This document shows positions 51,050-59,403 of a stretch of 64,000 bases of DNA, piece after piece (position 1 is the first letter of the stretch; every line of letters starts with the position of its first letter). The position numbers and the translations under genes were made by a program. The notes beneath the pieces are model-generated. The model had not been told where the DNA came from. It ran no database searches and saw only the letters and a program-made list of their open reading frames with translations. The DNA comes from Nocardioides sp. REDSEA-S33_B3 (GTDB lineage Bacteria > Actinomycetota > Actinomycetes > Propionibacteriales > Nocardioidaceae): assembly GCA_001627335.1 (NCBI GenBank), contig LUPK01000055.1:1-64000 (forward strand). Reading direction: 5' to 3'.

Positions 51050-51716
51050 GCAGCAGCACTCCCGTCCCAAGGGCGCCGTCGCCGTCATCGGCCTAGGCCG
51101 CTTCGGCAAGTCCCTCGCCCTGGAGCTGATGGCCGGCGGCACCGAGGTGCTCGGCGTCGACGCCGACCCCCGCACCGTCCAGTCGCTGGCCGGCCGGCTC
51201 ACCCACGTCGTCGAGGCCGACTCCACCAACGAGGAGGCGATGCGCCAGCTCGGCGTGCACGAGCTCGAGCGGGCCGTCATCGGTGTCGGCACCGACCTCG
51301 AGGCGAGCATCCTGTCGACGTCGGTGGCGGTGAACCTCGGCGTTCACGAGGTGTGGGCCAAGGCGATCAGCCAGGCGCACGCACGGATCCTCGCCCAGGT
51401 CGGTGCGCACCACGTCGTACGCCCCGAGCACGACATGGGCAAGCGCGTCGCGCACCTGGTGGGCGGGCGGATGCTCGACTACATCGAGCTCGACGACGGC
51501 TACGCGTTCGTCAAGACCAAGCCGCCCAAGGTCATCCTCAACAAGTCGCTGCGCGACAGCGACGTGCGCCAGGCCTTCGGCATCACCGTCGTCGGCATCA
51601 AGCGCGGCACCCGTGCCTTCACCTACGCCACGCCCGACACCGTGGTCGTCCCGGGCGATGTCATCATCGTCTCCGGCGAGCGCGCGGCCGTGGAGGGGTT
51701 CAGCGACCTGCCCTGA
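51042..51716 (+). CDS. Potassium uptake regulator, TrkA/KtrA family
   Basis: 224 residues. RCK domain with GLGRFGKSLALEL Rossmann motif and VDADP acidic end, then a RCK-C domain (about 140-220). Gates KtrB by nucleotide binding. TTG start overlaps the upstream stop by 8 nt. Confidence 0.92.
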   Translation: MARQQHSRPKGAVAVIGLGRFGKSLALELMAGGTEVLGVDADPRTVQSLAGRLTHVVEADSTNEEAMRQLGVHELERAVIGVGTDLEASILSTSVAVNLGVHEVWAKAISQAHARILAQVGAHHVVRPEHDMGKRVAHLVGGRMLDYIELDDGYAFVKTKPPKVILNKSLRDSDVRQAFGITVVGIKRGTRAFTYATPDTVVVPGDVIIVSGERAAVEGFSDLP

Positions 51717-51779
51717 CGGCCGCTGTGACCACCGTGACGGGTGGGGCGTGACCGCCGTGCTAGTGGGCATGGTGGGGCG

Positions 51780-53210
51780 GTGGTCCTCGGGAAGTCTCTG
51801 GTCGTCGTCTGCACCCTCCTCGCGCTCGCGCTCGGCGTGCTGCCCGCGGCGGCCGCCCCGGCCGAGCGGCCGGCGTCGCGAGAGGTGCCACCCGGCCTCA
51901 CGCTGAGCGCGCCACCGACGTACGCCGGCCAGGACGCCCCGGTCATCGTCACCCTCGCCGACGAGGCGGGGGAGCCGGTGGCGGGGGCGTCGCTGCTCGT
52001 CGAGCGACGCATCGGCGACACCTGGGCCGAGGTCGCTGTCCTCGCCACCGCCGAGGACGGGACCGCCTCCCTGCCCGTCACGCTCACCCGCCGCCCCGAG
52101 GACAACGTCCTGCGCGCCGCGTGGGCCGGCGACGAGACCCACGAGCCGCAGGCGACCGGGCCGGTGACGCTGCCGCTGCGGCGCCGCAACGCCCGGCTGC
52201 GGGTGAAGGGACCCGACGAGGTCGTCGACGAGACCAGCGTGCGCGTGGCGGTGCGGTGGACCACCGGCTCCGGCGACCCGGTCGTCGGGGAGGTCGCCCT
52301 GCAGCGCAAGCGCAACGGTCGCTGGCGCGAGGTCGAGGTGCTGACCACCGACGAGCGCGGCCGCGCCCACACCCGGATCGCCCCGCGGGACGACTCGCGC
52401 TGGCGCTTCCGCACCGCGAGGCAGCCGTGGCTGGAGCGGGGGAGGAGCCCCGTGCACCGGGTCGACAACGTGCCGCCCGGCAGCGTCGTACGACTCGGTG
52501 GGCCGGACCCGCGCCGCAGCCTGCCGCGGGCACCACGCGCCCAGGGCGACGGAGCGGCCGCGAGCATCACGCGCATACCCGGCAAGGTCTGGCGCTCGAT
52601 GAAGGGCCGCACCTGGCACCGCGGCTGCCCCGTGGGCCGCCCGCAGCTGCGGCTGCTGCGCATCAACTACTGGGGCTACGACGGCTACCGCTACCGAGGC
52701 GAGCTGGTGGCCGCCGCGTCGGTCGTCGGCCAGATGGCCGGTGCCCTGCGCGACATGTACGACGCCGGGCTGCCGATCCGCTCGATGGTCCGCGCCGACC
52801 GATTCGGGTGGTCCTCCCGGCTCAAGGGCGCCGACGACTACGCCTCCATGGCCGCGGGCAACACCAGCGCCTTCAACTGCCGCCAGGTCGTGGGGCGCCC
52901 CGGGGTCCGCTCGCCGCACTCCTGGGGGAGGTCGCTGGACATCAACACCTGGGAGAACCCCTACCGCTCCTCCCACGGCCTGGTCCCGAACTCCTGGTGG
53001 GCCTCGCGCAGCCACCCGCGGGTGGCGTGGCGCTCGAGCCAGCACCGGGTCGTGTCGATCATGCGCAGGCACGGCCTGCGCTGGACCTACGGCACCGCCG
53101 ACAACCACCACTTCGACGCGGTGCCGCGCTCGGCGAAGCGCGGCGGGCACGAGCACGACGAGCACGCGCCCGTCCTGCCGCCCGAGTGCGCCACCGAGGT
53201 GTGCGACTGA
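51780..53210 (+). CDS. Secreted M15-family peptidoglycan peptidase
   Basis: 476 residues. Signal peptide (1-28, ending AAAAPA), two Ig-like beta domains (about 35-225), then an M15-type carboxypeptidase with SPHSWGRSLDIN (about 380) and DNHHFDA (about 440) zinc sites. GTG 51780 is chosen for CATGGT-N6 and the signal sequence; an upstream GTG at 51741 would add charged residues before it. Confidence 0.85.
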   Translation: MVLGKSLVVVCTLLALALGVLPAAAAPAERPASREVPPGLTLSAPPTYAGQDAPVIVTLADEAGEPVAGASLLVERRIGDTWAEVAVLATAEDGTASLPVTLTRRPEDNVLRAAWAGDETHEPQATGPVTLPLRRRNARLRVKGPDEVVDETSVRVAVRWTTGSGDPVVGEVALQRKRNGRWREVEVLTTDERGRAHTRIAPRDDSRWRFRTARQPWLERGRSPVHRVDNVPPGSVVRLGGPDPRRSLPRAPRAQGDGAAASITRIPGKVWRSMKGRTWHRGCPVGRPQLRLLRINYWGYDGYRYRGELVAAASVVGQMAGALRDMYDAGLPIRSMVRADRFGWSSRLKGADDYASMAAGNTSAFNCRQVVGRPGVRSPHSWGRSLDINTWENPYRSSHGLVPNSWWASRSHPRVAWRSSQHRVVSIMRRHGLRWTYGTADNHHFDAVPRSAKRGGHEHDEHAPVLPPECATEVCD

Positions 53211-53237
53211 CCCGGTCGCGCTGGCTACGGTGAGCAG

Positions 53238-53654
53238 GTGACCTCGGCCGACTGCGTCTTCTGCTCGATCGTCGCCGGCGACGTGCACGCCGACGTCGTG
53301 CTCGAGACCGACACGCTCCTCGCGTTCCTCGACCAGCGGCCGGTCTTCAAGGGCCACGTGCTGCTGGTCCCTCGCGAGCACGTCGTGACCCTGCCCGACC
53401 TGCCGGCCGACCTGCGCGACCCCTTCCTGGCGGCGGCCCAGCGCATCGCCACCGCCGTCGTGTCCGAGCTGGGGGCGCAGGGCTCCTTCGTGGCGATCAA
53501 CAACACCGTCAGCCAGTCGGTGCCCCACCTGCACCTGCACGTCGTGCCCCGCACCAAGGGCGACGGCCTGCGCGGCTTCTTCTGGCCCCGGCACAAGTAC
53601 GCCGACGGCGAGCGCGCGGCGTACGCCGCTCGTCTCCGCGGCGCACTGGCCTGA
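53238..53654 (+). CDS. HIT-family nucleotide hydrolase
   Basis: 138 residues. CVFCSIVAGD start and the HLHLHVVPR histidine triad near residue 100. GTG 53238 has TACGGT 6 nt upstream, a leaderless start. Hydrolyses nucleotide phosphoramidates or dinucleoside polyphosphates in the family. Confidence 0.93.
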   Translation: MTSADCVFCSIVAGDVHADVVLETDTLLAFLDQRPVFKGHVLLVPREHVVTLPDLPADLRDPFLAAAQRIATAVVSELGAQGSFVAINNTVSQSVPHLHLHVVPRTKGDGLRGFFWPRHKYADGERAAYAARLRGALA

Positions 53655-53674
53655 CACCCAGTCCACGCGCCACC

Positions 53675-53728
53675 GATCACGACGTTCTGCAGGAGATCCG
53701 GCCCCTCAGCCTGCAGAACGTCGTGATC
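53675..53728. repeat. Perfect 19-bp hairpin A of the DUF559 unit
   Basis: GATCACGACGTTCTGCAGG (53675-53693) pairs exactly with 53710-53728. The stop codon of the minus-strand gene lies in the 16-nt loop. The left arm shares 17 nt with hairpin B at 54788. Confidence 0.8.
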
Positions 53729-54731
53729 CGAGCCAGATCTCGCGCTCGACCCCCTGGAGGGCGCGTCGCCGCTCGACGGTGGAGGTGTCCACCCACCAGC
53801 CCGGTGGGTCGAGGCTCCACCGCCGCGGGCCGGTCGCGCGCTGCGCCCGGGACAGCGCAGAGGTCAACCTGCCGCTGAACGCCGCGCCCAGGTCGCCGCC
53901 GACCACCACGAACGTCTGCAGCCCGTGGTCGAGCAGGAGCTGCTCGCGGGCGAGGTCGCGGCGGCGTTGCCGGCGGGTGAGGTGATGGTCCCCGTCGTAC
54001 TCCCCGCACACCCCGGTGACCGGGTCGACGAGGTCGGGCGTGCCGAGGTGGCGTCCGGCGAGGTCGAAGACCGGCCGGTTGGTCAGCGGGCGCGCGCCGG
54101 TGACCCGTTCCCAGGCGAGCCGGGCGTGGGTCTCCTGTGGCGACCAGGAGTTCTCGTCGCCGAGGCCCAGGGCCGCGCGGGCCCGAGGCATGCCCCGGCG
54201 CGCAGGGTGCTTCTCCATCCACGCGGCGACCTCGGCGAGGGAGACCAGGTCGGCGCGGTACGCCATGTCCAGGACCTCCACGGCCTCGGCCAGCGACTCG
54301 GCGTACCGCATCGCGAAGCACACGGCGGACACGGCGCTCGTCACGCGCAGCCCGTCCACCACCTCGACGGGGCCGCCACCGGTGCGTTCCTGGCACAGCC
54401 GCGTCCCCGACGGCGGTCGCAGCACCTGCGACTCCGCCACGAGGTCGACCGGGCGCAGGCTGCCGTGGCGCCGTACGCCGGTCGCCCACCGCGAGCCGCG
54501 CCAGCACAGCGCCGCCCACCCGGTGACGGCGACCCGGTCCGAGGTGAGGGCCGCACCCGCCTCGGCGGCCCGCTGAGCGGGGGTGCGTACGACGTCGGCC
54601 GGCACGAACAACCCGCGACTGCTCCGCCGCCACGGCGCGGTGGTGGTGTCGTGCCGGGTGGGACCGGCCTTCCCCGTGGGGTCGACCGGCACGGGCCACG
54701 TGACCCCGTGAGCACCCCGTCCGACGTCCAT
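53706..54731 (-). CDS. DUF559 / AbiEi-like protein
   Basis: 341 residues from ATG 54731. N-terminal winged-helix-like half (RRSSRGLFVPADVV, AEAGAALTSDRVAVTGWAALCWRG), as in AbiEi-type proteins, and a C-terminal DUF559 (Vsr-like nuclease fold) part with VCGEYDGDHHLTRRQRRRD followed by a conserved helix-strand. Such genes are multi-copy in Nocardioidaceae; role unknown. Flanked by hairpins A and B. Confidence 0.75.
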   Translation of the reverse strand: MDVGRGAHGVTWPVPVDPTGKAGPTRHDTTTAPWRRSSRGLFVPADVVRTPAQRAAEAGAALTSDRVAVTGWAALCWRGSRWATGVRRHGSLRPVDLVAESQVLRPPSGTRLCQERTGGGPVEVVDGLRVTSAVSAVCFAMRYAESLAEAVEVLDMAYRADLVSLAEVAAWMEKHPARRGMPRARAALGLGDENSWSPQETHARLAWERVTGARPLTNRPVFDLAGRHLGTPDLVDPVTGVCGEYDGDHHLTRRQRRRDLAREQLLLDHGLQTFVVVGGDLGAAFSGRLTSALSRAQRATGPRRWSLDPPGWWVDTSTVERRRALQGVEREIWLGSRRSAG

Positions 54732-54787
54732 GCCTCGACCCTGCCCACTGTGGCCGGAGCACGCTCGGCCTCATCCACAGGCTCGAC

Positions 54788-54835
54788 CACGACGTTCTGC
54801 AGGAAAAGGCGCCCGATTTCCTGCACAACGTCGTG
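54788..54835. repeat. Hairpin B of the DUF559 unit
   Basis: CACGACGTTCTGCAGGAAA (54788-54806) pairs with 54817-54835 in 18 of 19 positions. The first 17 nt equal 53678-53694 of hairpin A in the same orientation. Lies 57 nt upstream of the DUF559 gene. Confidence 0.8.
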
Positions 54836-54949
54836 AAGCGCGCCGAGCCGCGGGGGCGGACTCCCGGCAGCGGGCTCAGCCGGCCCGTCTAAGGTGCTGG
54901 AGGCCCTGCCGGGCCTCCACAGTCCCCTCCACGAAGGAGCACCACCACC

Positions 54950-55720
54950 ATGGGTCGTTTCGACGGTCGCGTCGTCATCGTCACCGGAGCCGCGCGCGGC
55001 ATCGGCTTCGGCACCGCCAACCGCTTCGCCGAGGAGGGTGCCTCGGTCGCGATCATCGACCTCGACGAGGCCGCCGCCGCCGAGGCCGCCGGCAAGCTGT
55101 CGCTGGTCGACGGTGCGAAGTCCGTGGGCGTGGGCTGCGACGTCAGCAACCCGGAGAGCGTCGACGCCGCCGTCGAGCGGGTCGTCAGCGAGCTCGGCGG
55201 CCTGCACGTGCTGGTCAACAACGCCGGCATCACCCGCGACAACCTGCTGTTCAAGATGACCGAGCAGGACTGGGACATGGTGATGGGCGTCCACCTCAAG
55301 GGCGCGTTCCTGATGACCAAGGCCGCGCAGAAGCACTTCGTCGAGCAGCGCTACGGCAAGGTCGTCAACATCTCCTCGACCTCGGCGCTGGGCAACCGCG
55401 GCCAGGCCAACTACTCCGCCGCCAAGATGGGCGTGCAGGGCTTCACCCGCACCCTCGGCATCGAGCTCGGCCCCTTCGGCATCAACGCCAACGCCGTCGC
55501 CCCCGGCTTCATCGCCACCGAGATGACCGACGCCACCGCGGCGCGCCTCAAGCTCGACGTCGAGGAGTTCCGGAAGATGAACGCGGACGCCAACCCGGTC
55601 AAGCGGGTGGGGTACCCCGAGGACATCGCCGCCGCGGTGACGTTCCTGGCCTCCGACGAGTCGTCGTACATCACCGGCCAGACCCTGTACGTCGACGGCG
55701 GCATCAGCCTCGGCGTCTGA
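54950..55720 (+). CDS. fabG: 3-oxoacyl-ACP reductase FabG-like SDR
   Basis: 256 residues with GAAGGAG before ATG 54950. TGAARGIGFG (cofactor), NNAGI, catalytic Ser in ISSTSA, YSAAK (Tyr/Lys). NADPH-dependent reduction of 3-oxoacyl-ACP is the usual role, though other ketones are possible without a fatty-acid cluster nearby. Confidence 0.88.
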   Translation: MGRFDGRVVIVTGAARGIGFGTANRFAEEGASVAIIDLDEAAAAEAAGKLSLVDGAKSVGVGCDVSNPESVDAAVERVVSELGGLHVLVNNAGITRDNLLFKMTEQDWDMVMGVHLKGAFLMTKAAQKHFVEQRYGKVVNISSTSALGNRGQANYSAAKMGVQGFTRTLGIELGPFGINANAVAPGFIATEMTDATAARLKLDVEEFRKMNADANPVKRVGYPEDIAAAVTFLASDESSYITGQTLYVDGGISLGV

Positions 55721-55762
55721 CCGCCCCCGATCGACCCAGCACCACCTCTGGAGGACCCTTCC

Positions 55763-56800
55763 GTGCCGATCCGTCACCGTCGCCGGGCCGGCGTGGCCAC
55801 CGCCGCGCTGCTCACCGCCTCGCTCGCCCTGAGCGCCTGCAGCGGAGACGGTGACGGGCCGGCGCCGGAGGCCGCGCCCTCCTCGACGCCGACCCAGCAG
55901 GTGAGCAAGGGCGCCGAGGTGACGCCCGAGACCTGGCCGCTGACCGGGCTGCCCGTCAAGGGCGGCCGGTCGGCGGCCTCACGGTTCCCCGTGATGGTGC
56001 TGAAGATGGACAACACCTCCTCCAGCGCCCCGCAGCGCGGCCTCGGCAGCGCCGACCTGGTCGTCGAGGAGCTGGTCGAGGGCGGCCTGACCCGGCTGGC
56101 GGCGTTCTTCTACTCCGACATCCCCGGCACCGTCGGGCCGGTGCGCTCGATGCGCGCCAGCGACATCGGGATCGTCAAGCCGGTCGACGCCGCGGTGGTG
56201 ACCAGCGGCGCCGCCCCGATCACGATCCGGCGCATCCAGCAGGCCGGGATCCGGTTCTTCGGGGAGGGGGCCAAGGGGTTCTTCCGGGACTCCTCCCGCT
56301 CCGCGCCGTACAACCTGATGACCGACCTGGCCGAGACCGCCACGTTGGTCAAGCGGGCCGCCACCCGGCCCGACGACTACCTGCCGTGGGGCGACGCGGC
56401 CGACCTGCCCAAGGGCCGGCCGGGCCGCAGCCTGCAGGCGCGCTTCTCCTACGGCCACACCACGACGTGGGCCTTCGAGAACGGCAGGTACCGCAACGTC
56501 AACACCTTCGCCGCCGCCGACGACCAGTTCCTCGCCGACTCGGTGCTGGTGCTCCGGGTGCGCGTCGGCGACGCCGGCTACAAGGACCCAGCCGGCAACC
56601 CGGTCCCCGAGACCTTCCTCGAGGGTCGCGGGCAGGCGCTGCTGCTGCACGGTGGCCGCGCGATCTCCGGCACCTGGTCCAAGTCCGACGTCGGTGCGCC
56701 GCTGGAGCTGCGCAACCGCTTCGGCACCCTGCGCGTCCCGGCCGGGCGGACCTGGATCGAGCTGGTCCCCGAGGCGACCGGCTCGGTCACCGTCGGCTGA
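55763..56800 (+). CDS. DUF3048-domain lipoprotein
   Basis: 345 residues with signal peptide and lipobox LSAC (Cys 26). The DUF3048/YerB pattern follows (MDNTSSSAPQRGLGSADLVVEELVEGGLTRLAAFF, GPVRSMRASD, and a C-terminal SGTWSKSD). GGAGGAC before GTG 55763. Cell-envelope protein of unknown function. Confidence 0.88.
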   Translation: MPIRHRRRAGVATAALLTASLALSACSGDGDGPAPEAAPSSTPTQQVSKGAEVTPETWPLTGLPVKGGRSAASRFPVMVLKMDNTSSSAPQRGLGSADLVVEELVEGGLTRLAAFFYSDIPGTVGPVRSMRASDIGIVKPVDAAVVTSGAAPITIRRIQQAGIRFFGEGAKGFFRDSSRSAPYNLMTDLAETATLVKRAATRPDDYLPWGDAADLPKGRPGRSLQARFSYGHTTTWAFENGRYRNVNTFAAADDQFLADSVLVLRVRVGDAGYKDPAGNPVPETFLEGRGQALLLHGGRAISGTWSKSDVGAPLELRNRFGTLRVPAGRTWIELVPEATGSVTVG

Positions 56801-56820
56801 GTCCTGCGCCCGGGACGCTC

Positions 56821-57546
56821 CTACTCGTCGACCGCGGTGGGGACCTCGAGGATCGCGGCACCCGGGTCGGGGAGGGGTACGCCGGCGTCGGCGAGCGACT
56901 GGAAGCCGGCGATGATGAACCCGATCGCGGCCTCGACCCGTGTCGCGGCGACGATCGCGTCGTCGGCGGAGGCCACCGACTCGCCGGCGGCGGACATGGC
57001 GCCGAAGAAGATCCGCGCGAAGGTCTGGATCATCGGCTCGTCGAGCTCCCAGGTGCCGGCGCTGAGCACCGCCCGGACGATGTCGACCACGTTGGCGAAG
57101 GTCGAGCGCTCCTCCTGCTCCCGGAAGCGCTCGTAGCCCAGCACCGAGGGGCCCTCCTGGACCACGATCCGCCGGTAGCGCGGCTCCTGCACCACGGCGA
57201 GGAACGCCTCCAGGCCGGCGCGGGCCTTCTCCCAGGGGTCCCTCTTGCCCTTCAGTGCCTTCTGGATCGCGCGTGCGGCGTCGGACTCCACCCGCTCGAA
57301 GACGGCCTCGAAGAGCGCCTGCTTGCCGCTGAAGTGGTGGTAGAGCGCGCCCTTGGTCACCCGGGCGCCGCTGACGATGGCGTCCAGGGAGGTGGCGGCG
57401 TAGCCGTGCTCGGTGAAGAGCTCCTCGGCGACGTCGACGAGACCGCGCTTGGTCGAGGCGGAGTACTGCTGGCGCAGGGACGCTCCGGGGACGCCAGGGA
57501 CCCCAGGCACCTTGGGCACCAGCTTGGACACGCTCGACCTGGCCAT
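56821..57546 (-). CDS. TetR-family regulator
   Basis: 241 residues. HTH at 40-85 (LFTEHGYAATSLDAIVSGARVTKGALYHHFSGK), then an all-helical ligand domain. TAGACT lies 6 nt before ATG 57546 (leaderless). Target unknown; repeats at 57729-57777 are candidates. Confidence 0.88.
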   Translation of the reverse strand: MARSSVSKLVPKVPGVPGVPGASLRQQYSASTKRGLVDVAEELFTEHGYAATSLDAIVSGARVTKGALYHHFSGKQALFEAVFERVESDAARAIQKALKGKRDPWEKARAGLEAFLAVVQEPRYRRIVVQEGPSVLGYERFREQEERSTFANVVDIVRAVLSAGTWELDEPMIQTFARIFFGAMSAAGESVASADDAIVAATRVEAAIGFIIAGFQSLADAGVPLPDPGAAILEVPTAVDE

Positions 57547-57728
57547 ACCGGCAGTCTAGTGACCTGGGTCTCAGCCTCTCGGAGGTGTCCGTCGCGCCGC
57601 GCCCGGGCACCCACCGTGCGGCGGCTCCGAAGGGGCAGGCAGCCGTCGCGAGAGCGGCGTCACAGGCGGTCGGAGGGCTGCTCAGGGACCGTGTGCGGGA
57701 TCACCTGACGGACCACCCCGAGGTGTTT

Positions 57729-57777
57729 GCATACCGCGAGTATGGCTCCGTACTCTCGGTACGTACTCGCGGTATGC
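57729..57777. promoter_or_regulatory. Inverted and direct repeat cluster upstream of TetR
   Basis: GCATACCGCGAGTA (57729-57742) is the exact reverse complement of 57764-57777. GTACTCTCGGTA (57750-57761) and GTACTCGCGGTA (57763-57774) are direct copies with one mismatch. Three copies of TACTCKCGGTA in 49 nt look like a protein-binding array. The remaining 57547-57842 shows no gene. Confidence 0.6.
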
Positions 57778-57842
57778 GAATGCCGTGACCTGGCCGGACC
57801 CCCGGCTGGACCCGAGCTGGACCTACGAGAAGGGCGCCCCCC

Positions 57843-58388
57843 ATGACCTGGACCTCGTACCGCAACCGTGGAGAGATCCTCCGCACCGTGATCGCCACGG
57901 CCGACGCCCGCCGCGACGGCCTGCTCCCGTGGGACGTCGAGGGCGTGGCCGAGTCCTTCGGCGACGAGCTCACCCTGCTCGGCGCCCTGCAGCTGCGCTG
58001 GCACACCCGGCTCGCCGGCCGCATCGAGCGCGAGCTGATGGCCCGTCCGATGGCCTTCGAGGCCGCCGTCGTCGACGCCTGGCGCGCCACCGCCGCCGAG
58101 CTGCCCGGCATCCGGGCGATCGTCGACCACTACCGCGCCGAGCCGCTCGACGAGCAGATGGCCGCCGCGATGGACAAGGCCACCGCCAAGGAGCGCATCC
58201 TGTTGGCCGTCATGGCCGGCCAGGCCAGTGCCCACGACTCCGGCGCCGCCGCCGTCGGCGCGCGCATCGAGGAGAAGGCCCGTGCCGGCTGGGTGCTGGC
58301 GCCCGTCCCGGAGACGACCGCCCACACCGGGCTCCACGCGCAGATCCTCGGCCGTCTCAAGGCCGTGAAGGCGGCCTTCGCCGCCTGA
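57843..58388 (+). CDS. Hypothetical helical protein (181 aa)
   Basis: ATG 57843 after GAAGGG. Mostly alpha-helical; TLLGALQLRWHTRLAGRIERELM and DEQMAAAMDKATAKERILLAVMAG segments. No family recognised. Common in Nocardioidaceae-type genomes as far as can be inferred. Confidence 0.7.
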   Translation: MTWTSYRNRGEILRTVIATADARRDGLLPWDVEGVAESFGDELTLLGALQLRWHTRLAGRIERELMARPMAFEAAVVDAWRATAAELPGIRAIVDHYRAEPLDEQMAAAMDKATAKERILLAVMAGQASAHDSGAAAVGARIEEKARAGWVLAPVPETTAHTGLHAQILGRLKAVKAAFAA

Positions 58389-58520
58389 GCCGCCCCCGGC
58401 TGCTCGCCGGTCACGGCGGCCCCCGACCCGGCCCGACCCCGCCCCGACGCTCCCTCCCTCGCGGTCCCCACGACCGCACCCTCCCCGCGTCGGGTCGGGG
58501 TCGTGCCGCATCATGGGGCC

Positions 58521-59102
58521 ATGAGCGGTACGACGGCAGCCGGGCTCCCGCCGGCCCCGGGCATGCTCCTGGTGGCCGCTCCCACGCTGCTCGACCCGAA
58601 CTTCGTCGACACCGTCGTGCTGCTGCTCGACGCCGACGACGAGGGCGCCATCGGCGTCGTGCTCAACCGTCCCACCCCGGTCCCGGTCGAGGAGGTCCTC
58701 CCGGACTGGGGGCCGGTCGTGGCCGAGCCCGAGGTGCTCTTCCAGGGCGGCCCGGTCTCCACCGAGGGGGCGCTCGCGGTCGCACTGCTCGAGGACGGCG
58801 TGGTCGTCCCCGATGCCGGGTTCCGCCCGGTCGCCGGGCCCTTCGGGCTGGTCGACCTCGACACGCCGGTCGACGCGCTGGCTGGCCGGCTCGCCGGCGT
58901 ACGCATCTTCGCCGGGTACGCCGGGTGGGGAGCCGGTCAGCTGGAGGAGGAGATCGAGGAGGGCGCCTGGTACGTCGTGCCCGCCGAGGCCGGCGACCTG
59001 ACCCGCGAGGACGCCGTCGACCTCGCCCGCGACGTGCTGCGCCGCCAGCCGGGCGAGCTGGCGTGGCACTCCACACGTCCGGCCGATCCGGACCTGAACT
59101 GA
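58521..59102 (+). CDS. YqgE/AlgH family protein
   Basis: 193 residues from ATG 58521. Hallmarks: PGMLLVAAPTLLDPNF, VVLNRPT, LFQGGPV, FAGYAGWGAGQLEEEI. Conserved bacterial protein of unresolved role. Confidence 0.93.
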   Translation: MSGTTAAGLPPAPGMLLVAAPTLLDPNFVDTVVLLLDADDEGAIGVVLNRPTPVPVEEVLPDWGPVVAEPEVLFQGGPVSTEGALAVALLEDGVVVPDAGFRPVAGPFGLVDLDTPVDALAGRLAGVRIFAGYAGWGAGQLEEEIEEGAWYVVPAEAGDLTREDAVDLARDVLRRQPGELAWHSTRPADPDLN

Positions 59103-59130
59103 CGGCCCGACTCACGTAGAGTCACGCCCC

Positions 59131-59403
59131 GTGAGTGGATTCGGATTCGGCAGCGGCACGGCTCTCGACGAGCGGGTCGAGCAGGACCGTCGGACCGTCC
59201 CGACCGACGAGGGCGACCACGAGCGGTTCAGCCACTACGTCGACAAGGACAAGCTCACCGAGGCGATGGTCATGGGCACGCCGGTCGTGGCCCTGTGCGG
59301 CAAGGTCTGGGTGCCCAGCCGCACCCCGGAGAAGTACCCCGTCTGCCCGGAGTGCAAAGAGGTCTGGGAGTCCCTGAACGACGACAGCGGCTCCGACGCG
59401 TGA
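59131..59403 (+). CDS. DUF3039 protein
   Basis: 90 residues. FSHYVDKDKLTEAMVMGTPVVALCGKVWVPSR and CPECKEVWE form the DUF3039 pattern with three Cys that may bind metal. Its stop overlaps the helicase start (GTGA), so the two proteins are probably made together. Confidence 0.92.
   Translation: MSGFGFGSGTALDERVEQDRRTVPTDEGDHERFSHYVDKDKLTEAMVMGTPVVALCGKVWVPSRTPEKYPVCPECKEVWESLNDDSGSDA

Noticed and set aside
49655..53666. Two long minus-strand frames opposite the Trk genes and M15 peptidase
   Set aside because: Both lie antisense to genes with clear motifs and start signals.
57700..57780. A CRISPR-like short array at the TACTCKCGGTA repeats
   Set aside because: Only three imperfect short copies without spacers of regular length; no cas genes in the window.
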